A stretch of 64,000 nucleotides of DNA from Staphylococcus marylandisciuri (GTDB lineage Bacteria; Bacillota; Bacilli; Staphylococcales; Staphylococcaceae): positions 1 to 64,000 of the forward strand of contig NZ_JAOPKZ010000002.1 of NCBI RefSeq assembly GCF_025519785.1. The letters run 5' to 3'. The translations under genes and the position numbers were made by a program. Below, piece after piece: positions 36,374 to 44,980 of this stretch. Numbering within the stretch: the first letter of the stretch is position 1; every line of letters starts with the position of its first letter. Below the pieces are notes generated by a model. It was not told the origin of the DNA. It saw only the letters and a list, made by a program, of their open reading frames with translations, and did no database searches.

Positions 36374-38299
36374 TCACACTATTTCTCCTTTACGATTACT
36401 TTTAGTCTCTTCAGCATTAATACAATTCTTCTGGATTTGAGTTAATGCTGAAGTTATATATGAGTATTGTGGCAACTCCGGTAGCTTGATCTTAGTTATT
36501 CTTCCATTACTTTCAAAGTATTTAGCAAGGTTTTCAAATACGACTAAGTAATCACCCAGAATATCTTCACCTATGCGTTTCCGCTTATCATTGTTTAAGG
36601 CACGATTGAGCATGAAGCTGAGTTCTTCTAAACCATATATTGTAGGATAATACTCTTGAATCTTACCTTTATTCTTGTTTATTTCACCATTAGCTCCTGT
36701 ATAGACTTGAGATAGATTGTTTAACTTAACAGTCATACGTAACATGCGATGTTTATCTTCAGCTAGCGAATCACTTTGATTTCTTGAAAATAGATAATGG
36801 AACATGATTGCTTCACTGCGAATAGCGTCGGCAATCACATATGGCAACATCGTTGAAGCAGTCTTTCGCCCCAAGATGAGCAAACCAATAATTGCAATGG
36901 CTACCCCTACAATGACATCAATTACACGTGGTAAAGCAATAGCGATATTTAAATGTTGAGATGCTATACCATTTAGTAAGATAACTTGAATAGTAATAAA
37001 TATCACTGCAAATGAATAGTTAGCTCCTACAAAAGTTTCAGTAAAGCCAGCAGCTATAGACAAGAGAATCATCGCTACATATAAAGGCGGATGGAGGAGC
37101 AGTATTAATGATAGTACTAGAACCCCTACAATCGTCCCTATCGTCCGACTTCCTGCGCGTTCAAGACTATTAATAGTGTTAGATCCGAGTAATACAGTGT
37201 GCGCACTTAACGGTATCCAGTATGCTTTCTCAAAGTTGAACATGAGTGCAAGCGTTATAGCGATGCCGACGATAACTAAATATCTTAGTGCATTTCTAAA
37301 AAGGTAGGAATCTAATGTAAAGTGTTGCGTGATACGTCTACCATAGATAGGAATTCTCACATCTACTTCGCGTTTAACATGCTGATGGTCTAAATTGAGA
37401 ATCTCGTCAACTTTAAAAATATTTGCTACGAGATTATTATACCGTTCATCAACGTTAAGTTGTTTCTTCCATGGCCGATGAGTATGTTGATTTGAATACA
37501 CACGTTTAATAATATAGTCGACCATTTCTTTAATATCTTGAGGCAATGGTCTTAAGTTGCGCTCACTTAATTCTAATAGTTCAGAGTAGATTCCTAATGC
37601 TGCGGTGTGAAGTAAGAGTAACCGTTGAAACTCTGGCGCTTCCCTCGTCTTTGTACCTGAGCTCGTAAGAAGTTGTTTATCACCATTACTAAATGTTTGT
37701 ACTGCTGTCTTAGAAGCATTACGGAAAGCTTGGCGATCGTCGAAATTATAAACGAGCTGCTTTAACATATTGAAGTCGTTCTTTACTGCTTTTACTTCCG
37801 CACTCTCTCTAGTAAACAAGTTAGATATGATGATGACTAACGTAGCAAACATACCTCCAACGAAGACACATGCACCTCTTAACAGTGCCTCTTCCGGTGC
37901 AATAGGTAAATTGATAGACAAACTAAACGCCACAATAAAGAATGTAGATGATGGTCCCACCACATGCATAGAACTAAATACGAAGTATGGTATAACTGTA
38001 AAGACTAATAAGAGCGCCCCAAAGATAATCGGTTGTTGTATCGTTAAAGTTCCTAACATCATCGCAATAGATAGCCCAAATGTAGAATACACTATAATCC
38101 GCAACCTCGATCTCGCAGTTCCACCAATAGCATACGTATGTGTCAAAGTACCAATAGAAATAAGCAAACCAATAGAGAGATGATGGGTTAAATATCCGAG
38201 GATAAATGGAATAAACATTAAGAACGCTTGCCTAACACCCTTAGCTTTATCTATTTTCATTTTATCAAATGTCGTTAAAGATTTAAGAAAGGTTAACAA
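36374..38299 (-). CDS. FUSC-family membrane protein (aromatic acid exporter-like)
   Basis: 641-residue protein with two blocks of five to six hydrophobic segments (residues about 25-165 and 345-480) separated and followed by soluble helical regions, the layout of FUSC/YccS/AaeB-type proteins. The second block contains PLSAHTVLLGSNTINSLERAG, whose RxxGT (RTIGTIVGVL) motif is typical. The family exports aromatic or fusaric-type acids; substrate unknown. Translation starts at a TTG (38299), supported by GGAGA nine bases upstream. Single gene. Confidence 0.83.
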   Translation of the reverse strand: MLTFLKSLTTFDKMKIDKAKGVRQAFLMFIPFILGYLTHHLSIGLLISIGTLTHTYAIGGTARSRLRIIVYSTFGLSIAMMLGTLTIQQPIIFGALLLVFTVIPYFVFSSMHVVGPSSTFFIVAFSLSINLPIAPEEALLRGACVFVGGMFATLVIIISNLFTRESAEVKAVKNDFNMLKQLVYNFDDRQAFRNASKTAVQTFSNGDKQLLTSSGTKTREAPEFQRLLLLHTAALGIYSELLELSERNLRPLPQDIKEMVDYIIKRVYSNQHTHRPWKKQLNVDERYNNLVANIFKVDEILNLDHQHVKREVDVRIPIYGRRITQHFTLDSYLFRNALRYLVIVGIAITLALMFNFEKAYWIPLSAHTVLLGSNTINSLERAGSRTIGTIVGVLVLSLILLLHPPLYVAMILLSIAAGFTETFVGANYSFAVIFITIQVILLNGIASQHLNIAIALPRVIDVIVGVAIAIIGLLILGRKTASTMLPYVIADAIRSEAIMFHYLFSRNQSDSLAEDKHRMLRMTVKLNNLSQVYTGANGEINKNKGKIQEYYPTIYGLEELSFMLNRALNNDKRKRIGEDILGDYLVVFENLAKYFESNGRITKIKLPELPQYSYITSALTQIQKNCINAEETKSNRKGEIV

Positions 38300-38452
38300 A
38301 TCTATACATCTCCTATTTAATAACTTACAAATCGCTCATTTATAACATCATTCAAAGAAAATACTTTATTATACTAACATTTTTCACTTACTTATGAGTA
38401 CATAAGAGTAAAATGATTTATAAATAGATTAAACATAGACACCCAAAATAAA

Positions 38453-38583
38453 AAAGGTTAAGACATAACGTTTCTGCGCTCTGGTAGAATCGATTAACGG
38501 CGTCCCAAAAGCAGGATTGTCGGCAGAAACGCTCCCTTCATGTCCCGGTTCTGCTCACATCCCAAACGCTGTAGTCCCAACCT
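38453..38583 (+). repeat. Module B plus end module, without A
   Basis: Starts AGGTTAAGACATAACG, contains GGCGTCCCAAAAGCAGG, and closes in GTAGTCCCAACCTC, the complement of its start; the whole can fold as one hairpin. The remainder of 38300-38620 shows no gene. Confidence 0.8.
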
Positions 38584-38620
38584 CATCATATGACGTTGAA
38601 ATTTATGAGTGAGCAGATCG

Positions 38621-39316
38621 CTATTCTGTATCCGATATTTCTTGAGCAATATTAGAATAATCTATGTTAGCTGCTAAGAAGCGCTCATTATCGATTGGTA
38701 AATGCTGTTCAAGCGTATCTTCATTTTTTATTTCTACTTCCCCACTTTCAACTTCAAAGTCTAGCACGTGGCCTCCGAAGTCCTGGCTGTCACTAATGAA
38801 ATGAACATGAAATCCTCCAGAAGCTATGCCGTGAAATAATTGTGGCGAATAAAACCCTACAATAGTTCCGTTTATATCTTCGCGTGTATATTCCGGTTGA
38901 TGTTGTGCAACTTCACTTAAGCGTTTGTAAGGTGGTGTTTGTTTAGGGATCATGCGCACTCGAATATTTTTGAAGTGCCCCGTTATTTTAATAGCGAAAA
39001 ATAAATTTTCACTCATAGCAATTTCTCTCGCCTTATTAAACACGGCTTCTCCATCCATCATAGATTGAACGTTAAAGCATTGCTGAGTTTCAAATTGAGT
39101 AATTGTAGCGAAGGGAGTTAACTCTTCACCAGATAATTTCTGAAACGCTCCATCTGATGAGGCGTGATAAGCTTGATTATCTATAAATATCACTTCCCCA
39201 TCTGAACCTTCTAAGGTACCAATGCCAAAATCTCCATGCGTTAACACGTCAGAGATAGTTGTTGTGCCTTGAAGTTGCCCAGCGATTAAAGCACCTAATG
39301 TCCCGTGTTGATACAT
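38621..39316 (-). CDS. budA: Alpha-acetolactate decarboxylase
   Basis: 231-residue cytoplasmic enzyme converting acetolactate to acetoin, which limits acidification and diverts acetolactate from valine synthesis. Zinc ligands His170, His172 and His183 sit in GGFHVHFISDSQDFGGHV with the expected spacing, and LYQHGTLGAL-type N-terminus and NLFFAIKITGHF match staphylococcal BudA/AlsD. I start at 39316, nine bases after AAAGGAGGT; eight more codons are open upstream but carry that site. No acetolactate synthase gene is adjacent in this window. Confidence 0.93.
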   Translation of the reverse strand: MYQHGTLGALIAGQLQGTTTISDVLTHGDFGIGTLEGSDGEVIFIDNQAYHASSDGAFQKLSGEELTPFATITQFETQQCFNVQSMMDGEAVFNKAREIAMSENLFFAIKITGHFKNIRVRMIPKQTPPYKRLSEVAQHQPEYTREDINGTIVGFYSPQLFHGIASGGFHVHFISDSQDFGGHVLDFEVESGEVEIKNEDTLEQHLPIDNERFLAANIDYSNIAQEISDTE

Positions 39317-39503
39317 GAATATGTTACCTCCTTTAATCATTCTAAGCGTTTAGCCCTTGTTAGTCATTATACAACGATTAGTGCGCTAATCACTTTATAA
39401 ACTATCAAAGTTTTAACACTCATAGTACTCTTTTAATAAGAAAAGGAGTAGGATAGAAACCAATTAGATCTCCATCTTACTCCTAATTTCTATATATGAA
39501 ATA

Positions 39504-40787
39504 TTACTTAAGCTTTCTGACTTCTTTATTGCCCACCAATAACGGGCGATCTGGCTTTACGAAGAACCATAAACCGATTGCGAACACTACAGGGATAATC
39601 ATAAATTGTAATGTGTTAGTCCAGCCGATAACGTCAGCTAGTTTCCCCGCTAGGAAAGGACTTAGCATTGCACCGATATTCCCCCATAAATTCATCCAGC
39701 CTGAAACCGAACCAGCGAAATTACGACCTAAATCTGTAGCTGCAGCCCAGCTCATCCCCATGGTAACGCCGATACCACCTAGACTGATTGAAATCCAAGC
39801 CACATTAGCATATAAGTTGTCTGTTCTTATCGCTAGGAATAAAGCCACAGCAAAAGTTATAAAGCCTACAATAGCGATTAGAGCACGAGCTACGAAACGT
39901 GATTTACCCATTTTAAGCAAGGCATCTGAAACCGTTCCACCAGTTAAAATCAAGAAGAACATCACTAACCACGGTGGACTTGAAAGCCAAGCAGAATCCT
40001 TCAGTGTGATATGGTATTGCTCAGTAAAGTACGTCGGTAACCAGATGAGAAATAGCGCTATAATAAATTGAACTACAAAGTATTGACCTGCAATTGCGTA
40101 GAAACTGAAGTATTTGAAGAATGCAGACCATGGCGCGCTTGATTTTTCTGTAGCTACGATATCACGATTCGTCATGATATACTGCTTCTCAGCTTCGTTA
40201 ACCATTCTATGTTGTTCTGGTAGGTCTTTTGCAATAATAGCCCATAATAACGCAAGTAAGATTCCTACAGCTCCAAAGATATAGAATACTGCGTGCCAGC
40301 CGAAGAGTTGTACGATTGAAATTGTAATAACTGGAGCGATAACTGGACCAAAGTATGAGCCGGCTAGAAGCATACTTGACGCTCTCCCTTTTTCGTCTTT
40401 AGCGAACCAATATGAGTTGAATACCGCGTTTGAAGGATACATAGGCGCTTCACCAACTCCAAACAGGAAACGAACCGTGTACACTAAACCATGGTTCTTA
40501 ACGACGCCTGTTAAGATAGTAAATGCACTCCACCAAACTAACGCTATCGTCAACATCTTACGAGGACCAAACTTTTCAGCTAAGAAACCAGAAGGCACTT
40601 GCATCAAAGCATAACCTGCTGCAAAGAATGAAGCGAGCAAACCAAATTGGCCTTTATCTAAACTCAAATCTTTCATCATATAAGGAGCGATTACCGAGAT
40701 ATTAGACCGATCCATATATGCAATAATTCCAATCACAAAAAAGACGATGGCAAACAACCATCGAACATTAGATTTACGTTGTTTCAT
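39504..40787 (-). CDS. MFS transporter, ACS (anion:cation symporter) family
   Basis: 427-residue, twelve-helix carrier related to GudP-type sugar-acid symporters. Motifs: IAYMDRSNISVIAPYM at helix 1, the motif-A loop SGFLAEKFGPRKML, GVGEAPMYPSNAVFNSYWF in helix 4, and the C-terminal NLWGNIGAMLSPFLAG. It probably imports a glucarate- or galactonate-like acid with protons, but no catabolic genes lie next to it. The ATG at 40787 follows an AGGGA-type site; upstream in-frame codons lack one. 40788-41121 is AT-rich with no gene. Confidence 0.82.
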   Translation of the reverse strand: MKQRKSNVRWLFAIVFFVIGIIAYMDRSNISVIAPYMMKDLSLDKGQFGLLASFFAAGYALMQVPSGFLAEKFGPRKMLTIALVWWSAFTILTGVVKNHGLVYTVRFLFGVGEAPMYPSNAVFNSYWFAKDEKGRASSMLLAGSYFGPVIAPVITISIVQLFGWHAVFYIFGAVGILLALLWAIIAKDLPEQHRMVNEAEKQYIMTNRDIVATEKSSAPWSAFFKYFSFYAIAGQYFVVQFIIALFLIWLPTYFTEQYHITLKDSAWLSSPPWLVMFFLILTGGTVSDALLKMGKSRFVARALIAIVGFITFAVALFLAIRTDNLYANVAWISISLGGIGVTMGMSWAAATDLGRNFAGSVSGWMNLWGNIGAMLSPFLAGKLADVIGWTNTLQFMIIPVVFAIGLWFFVKPDRPLLVGNKEVRKLK

Positions 40788-41121
40788 GATAGTCCCTACT
40801 TTCCTATGTATGCGCATTAATTATGAGATATAGAACATCGATATTTGAAAATCCCCCTATAATTGTATCAGCGCCTAGTATTTTATTTTAGTTTTATTGA
40901 TATTACCACAATATGAAAGCGCCTACAAGCTCATTTTTATAAGTTTTTTAATATATTTTAACCTTTTATGTAACTTATTGCATGTTGAAGTGCCTAATTT
41001 ACAACTCTAGACCTAGGACAATGAGACGCCCTAACACTTAAATTAAGGTAAGGTGATCTGAGACTATGTTAAAATATCAACAATTGATTCATTAAGTTGG
41101 TTGAATTAAAGGAGCGCGACT

Positions 41122-41730
41122 ATGGAACAAGTTATTACCGAATTTATAAGTAAGTGGGGTTACTTTGCTATAGCTCTACTCGTATTACTGGAGAACATCT
41201 TACCTTTTATCCCGTCAGAAATCATTTTAACGTTTGCTGGTTTGTTGTCTGTCAAATCAACACTTTCAATACCTGTTCTATTTACTATATCTACTGTCGC
41301 TTCATTCATAGGTTTATTGGTGCTTTACTACATTAGTCGTCTCGTTTCGGAAGAACGTCTTTATCTATTCGTTGATAAGTATGGAAAGTGGATCAAACTC
41401 AAAGGGAAAGATGTGGCGCGAGCGAATGATTGGTTCAAGAGATACGGCGAAATAGCAGTGTTCGTTTGTCGTTTCATACCGGTCTTACGCGTGCTCATCA
41501 CGATTCCGGCGGGTATAAACCGAATGAATGTGGTTAAATTTACCATCTTATCTCTCGTAGGAACAACGATTTGGAACTTCGCCCTTATCTATTTAGGTCG
41601 CTTATTAAGTAATAGTTGGGATACACTTATGAGTGGCTTACATACGTACTCATATATTATGTATGTCATCTTATTTATAGCAGTAATTTACGTAATCTAT
41701 CGTGTTATAAAACGCAAGAGAAATAGTTAA
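41122..41730 (+). CDS. DedA-family membrane protein
   Basis: 202-residue DedA/VTT-domain protein. Residues 10-45 carry LENILPFIPSEIILTFAG, and the signature CRFIPVLRVLITIPAGINRM (FxxRxxPxxR, then GxxxM) is present at about 115-135. Family members are implicated in flipping undecaprenyl phosphate or phosphatidylethanolamine and in membrane-potential maintenance. AAAGGAG precedes the ATG. Single gene; composite repeat downstream. Confidence 0.9.
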   Translation: MEQVITEFISKWGYFAIALLVLLENILPFIPSEIILTFAGLLSVKSTLSIPVLFTISTVASFIGLLVLYYISRLVSEERLYLFVDKYGKWIKLKGKDVARANDWFKRYGEIAVFVCRFIPVLRVLITIPAGINRMNVVKFTILSLVGTTIWNFALIYLGRLLSNSWDTLMSGLHTYSYIMYVILFIAVIYVIYRVIKRKRNS

Positions 41731-41757
41731 CACGAGCCTACTTCTATACAAGATATG

Positions 41758-42022
41758 TGAGGTCATGACAAAAGCGTTTAGGATTTGAGCAGGGGGCCCC
41801 AACACAGAGAAACTGGGACTACAGTTTCTACAAGCACTGCAAGTTGGGGTGGGGCCCCAACATAGAGAAACTGGAACATAAATCCCAGCCTCTTCAACAT
41901 CTCGGCAGTAGATGGCTGATTTGAAAACGCGCTTGTATCAAGCTTTTTTCAATTCTAGTCATCTTTGCCGGGACGGGACTACGAAATCTTTTTATTCAAA
42001 TTAGATTTCTGTCCCGCTCCCT
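41758..42022 (-). repeat. Composite repeat, reversed: E, two C units, D and A
   Basis: From GAGGTCATGACAAAAGCG through CAGGGGGCCCCAACA, two GAAACTG/CAGTTTC-type hairpins and GGTGGGGCCCCAAC, then CCCAGCCTC, the long A hairpin (GCGCTTGTATCAAGC core) and CCCGCTCCC at 42022. Its end abuts the broken ORF at 42034. Confidence 0.87.
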
Positions 42023-42033
42023 TTTCGCTTCTC

Positions 42034-42264
42034 ATGACATTCATTCAATATCCGTTGATTGAGCCAATGCCTGCTGAAAATATGATAATTAGGGATATCT
42101 ATGATGTTGTGTCAGAGCTAAAAAGAAAAAGTTTAGATGACTGCAACAGTGATGATAAACAATGAGCTCATCCTGATAATTTTTCAGTCTATTTATTAGT
42201 AGCTATAGTTGCAGGGATAGGCATAGCATCTCTAATTTATAACTCAAATACTACTAGAGATTAA
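42034..42264 (+). pseudogene. Broken small membrane-protein gene
   Basis: A reading frame begins at ATG 42034, twelve bases after the repeat, and runs 43 codons (MTFIQYPLIEPMPAEN ...) to an in-frame TGA at 42163-42165. The same frame continues without another stop through a clear transmembrane segment (VYLLVAIVAGIGIASLIY) to TAA at 42264. This looks like one 76-codon gene interrupted by a nonsense change, with its 5-prime part possibly removed by the repeat. No ribosome site is visible at the ATG. Family unknown. Confidence 0.5.
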
Positions 42265-42318
42265 AGAAAAACCAACTCCAATCACAATTACAAAAGTTAA
42301 CTTCTTTGTTAAAATCAA
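42244..42318 (-). CDS. Possible 24-residue hydrophobic peptide
   Basis: TTG at 42318 lies six bases after a perfect GGAGG (42329-42325). The peptide reads MILTKKLTFVIVIGVGFSLI then SSSI: a short basic start and one membrane-spanning segment, the form of type I toxin or regulatory membrane peptides. It overlaps the end of the broken ORF on the other strand and faces the 52-residue ORF at 42371. It could be coincidental. Confidence 0.35.
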   Translation of the reverse strand: MILTKKLTFVIVIGVGFSLISSSI

Positions 42319-42370
42319 ATTAATCCTCCGTATTTTAATCTCATAATTTTATTAAAGCGAGGTAAAAGTT

Positions 42371-42529
42371 TTGAAAGATTCTTTATTAACACAAGTAATT
42401 TTTATTTCAATGTTAAGTTTTTTTATTATAACTTTTTTAGATAATCATGATTTTATAATACTTACCTTAGCTATAAGCCATTTTATTATTTGGACATTGA
42501 TATACAGAGAAACTAAAAGAAATAAGTAG
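42371..42529 (+). CDS. Small membrane protein, 52 residues
   Basis: TTG at 42371 follows GAGGT at seven bases. The 52-residue product starts KDSLLTQVIFISMLSFFIIT, continues with FLDNHDFIILTLAISHFIIW and ends in basic YRETKRNK: two membrane segments joined by a short acidic loop. Such length and topology suit bacteriocin-immunity or small envelope proteins, but I recognise no family. It lies between repeat DNA and an ABC-2 exporter. Confidence 0.5.
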   Translation: MKDSLLTQVIFISMLSFFIITFLDNHDFIILTLAISHFIIWTLIYRETKRNK

Positions 42530-42653
42530 TATAATCATAATATTGTTCTTTATAATCCCTAAAATTAATCAACGACATTAATACTTTATTCCCACTGCTC
42601 TATTGAGGTTGACCAACAGAAATCTAAGAAAGCGTAGGTATGGATTAAAAAGA

Positions 42654-42700
42654 AGCACTCAGATGAATTGAATAAAATCACCTGAGTGCTATTTTTTTGA
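42654..42700 (+). terminator. Diverged module H terminator
   Basis: AGCACTCAG (42654-42662) pairs with CTGAGTGCT (42682-42690), followed by ATTTTTTT. It lies between the small ORF at 42371 and the convergent exporter operon. Confidence 0.75.
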
Positions 42701-42803
42701 ACATTACGTCCCAGCCCATAATTTCACTCATCGGCTCTATTTAACAGGAGCCTAAATTATAACGCGTTCTAAATACCGATTTCTTGAAGCACATGTTATT
42801 GAA

Positions 42804-43433
42804 TTAAAAGTTAAGGGATTTAAATATCTTCAAAGCAATAGTGTAATTGACCAATGCCACTCCTAAACTTATCACAAAGTAAAGAGTACAACCTACAAGG
42901 TATATCCCTTTATTCATATTCCCATGAGAATCAATTCCTAAGATACTCAGTATAATAATAAAAATAACAAATATGACGATAGAAGGAAAGAGAGCAAGAA
43001 GTTGTATTGCATTTGAATTTTCACTGCCATATTTGTAATTGAGCGGATACATAACAGTCAATTGCACAGTAAGACCGAGCCCTATTAACAGAGCTATTAA
43101 ACCCGAAAGAACTGACTGAAATACAATTGAAGTGATAATCAACGTTATGAGACCACCAATAGCAGTTAAAATGGTATAAAAAACAAAATGACTTTTGACA
43201 TACATCTTTCTATTCACTGGCATAGTTAATGCAAATTTGATCCAATCCGACCCAGTTTCATTCTTTATATTATCTAGCGCAATTGTTGATAACAAATAAC
43301 AGCACATGAAACCACTCATAATTGGTTGAGGATTGATTAAACTGAAGACGAGACATAAGAGCATAGATACCGGTATAAATATGTATAAATTCTTTTTCGC
43401 TAACATATATTGCGTTTTGAGCAATGTCTTCAT
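42804..43433 (-). CDS. ABC-2 type exporter permease
   Basis: 209-residue protein with six hydrophobic segments and a compact ABC-2 layout. It is coupled to the ATPase gene by a four-base ATGA overlap. Size and arrangement resemble small peptide-export or self-protection pairs such as those of the Pmt or BcrAB type; the cargo cannot be deduced. No peptide gene is certain nearby, although very small hydrophobic ORFs lie just downstream. Confidence 0.78.
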   Translation of the reverse strand: MKTLLKTQYMLAKKNLYIFIPVSMLLCLVFSLINPQPIMSGFMCCYLLSTIALDNIKNETGSDWIKFALTMPVNRKMYVKSHFVFYTILTAIGGLITLIITSIVFQSVLSGLIALLIGLGLTVQLTVMYPLNYKYGSENSNAIQLLALFPSIVIFVIFIIILSILGIDSHGNMNKGIYLVGCTLYFVISLGVALVNYTIALKIFKSLNF

Positions 43434-44284
43434 TTGATCTCACCCCGCATAAGTATTTTAGTCACCTCATCAATAGTATGGATAGGTTCAAAGTTAATGC
43501 CTTCAATTTCAGCTTTCCCTGAAACGAGCGCCTGAACTTTATCACGATGATATCTATCAGCATGAACCAGCTCTCTCGGAACTGAACTATATTTATCCTC
43601 TTCTGTTTCTATAATATAGTATTGATTCATAAGCGTTTCTTTCGGTATGGACATCACTATTTCACCTTGACGCATAAATATTAAGCGATCAGCAATATAC
43701 TCTAAATCCTCCACAATGTGAGAAGAGATGATTAAGCCTATTCCCTCTTCTTTCAACTGCTCTAATATTTCTAGTATTTGCTCACGGCCCGATGCATCAA
43801 TACCTGCTGTAGCTTCATCGAGTAAAAGCAATTTGCTATGATGTGATAAAGCGATAGCCATTGATAGTTTCATAGACATGCCGCGTGAAAATTTATCTAC
43901 TTTCTGATCTTTAGGTAGTTCAAATTCTTCTATGTAGGACCAAAATGTTTTGCTATCCCAATTTCGAAACATATCTTGTAAGAGTCGCTCAATGTGCTTA
44001 ACATGAAGTTTTTTAGGTAACTTCATCGTATCAAAGACCACGCCAACGTCATTTTTATAATCAAAATCATCTTCGAGAATCTCATGGCCAAAAAACTTAA
44101 TGACCCCAGAGTCCTTAAGCGTATTGCCTACTACAGTATTTATTGTGGTAGATTTGCCTGAACCATTCTTCCCTATAAATGCAACCGCTTCTCCCTTATT
44201 CACTTCAAAGCTGATGTCCCTAAGTTCAAACTCAGAATTTGGATAACACTTTGATAGTTCATTTACTGATAAAAGCTGCTCCAT
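43430..44284 (-). CDS. ABC transporter ATPase (BcrA/Pmt-like)
   Basis: 284-residue ATPase with Walker A GKNGSGKST (38-46), a non-standard signature region FSRGMSMKLSMA, Walker B LLLLDEATAGID and switch His in SSHIVEDLE. A 70-residue C-terminal extension follows the ATPase core, as in BcrA-type exporters. AAGGAG precedes the ATG. A TATAGT -10 box overlaps the dyad ATAGTA-CCTT-TACTAT (44328-44343), a likely operator, although no GntR-type regulator gene is adjacent. It is the first gene of the two-gene exporter operon. Confidence 0.83.
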   Translation of the reverse strand: MEQLLSVNELSKCYPNSEFELRDISFEVNKGEAVAFIGKNGSGKSTTINTVVGNTLKDSGVIKFFGHEILEDDFDYKNDVGVVFDTMKLPKKLHVKHIERLLQDMFRNWDSKTFWSYIEEFELPKDQKVDKFSRGMSMKLSMAIALSHHSKLLLLDEATAGIDASGREQILEILEQLKEEGIGLIISSHIVEDLEYIADRLIFMRQGEIVMSIPKETLMNQYYIIETEEDKYSSVPRELVHADRYHRDKVQALVSGKAEIEGINFEPIHTIDEVTKILMRGEIK

Positions 44285-44327
44285 GTTTATCTCCTTTCAA
44301 AAAAAGTAATAACACTCTTTACGTAGC

Positions 44328-44343
44328 ATAGTACCTTTACTAT
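44328..44343 (-). promoter_or_regulatory. Candidate operator in the exporter promoter
   Basis: ATAGTA and TACTAT form a perfect inverted repeat around CCTT and overlap the -10 box TATAGT on the minus strand. Confidence 0.5.
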
Positions 44344-44540
44344 AACATTACTTTTCAGTTTGAACAGCTTGACTCCAATAATTACTAAACTATTAATTTA
44401 TCTTTTGTTGACGTAAAAGAGAGGACTCATTCCTCCCCTTTAGGAATAAGCCCTCTAACGATCTATATATAAAATTTCTCCCTATTACATTCCTAGTACG
44501 CCCCTTTATACTATGTACCAGGAATGCTTGCTTGATTGAG

Positions 44541-44881
44541 AGGTTGAGACGTAAAGCTCTTGTGCTCTGGGAAACCGATGAACGGCGTCCCAAAAGCAGG
44601 ATTATCGACAACAACGCTCACGATTCGGGAGCGGGACAGAAATCTAATTGGAATAAAAAGATTTCGTAGGGCCGCTCCAACTTGCTGTACTTGTGGAAAC
44701 TGTAGTCCCAGTTTCTCTGTGTTGGGGCCCCACCCCAACTCGCTGTGCTTGTTGAAACTGGTTTACCAGTTTCTCTGTGTTGGGGCCCTACCCCAACTTG
44801 CATTGCTTGGTGAAACTGATGAATCAGTTTCTCTTTGTTGGGGCCCCCTGCTCAAATCCTAAACGCTTTTGTCTCAACCTC
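44541..44881 (+). repeat. Composite repeat: B, short A and three C units
   Basis: Module B (GAGGTTGAGACGTAAAG ... CACGATTC), a shortened A (to GGGCCGCTCC), then three C units each with GTTGGGGCCC, with AAACTGGTTTACCAGTTT palindromic in one, and the end module GTCTCAACCTC. The rest of 44285-44980 shows only the exporter promoter and a small AT-rich hairpin near 44420-44456. Confidence 0.85.
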
Positions 44882-44980
44882 GTTTCACACAATTGCTAAG
44901 AGTACGCTCTCATTCTGCGCAACCTTCTCTGAAAAGTTTCCCCTTATACTTCAGTCAGTATACTCAGAATAAGATCTGAC

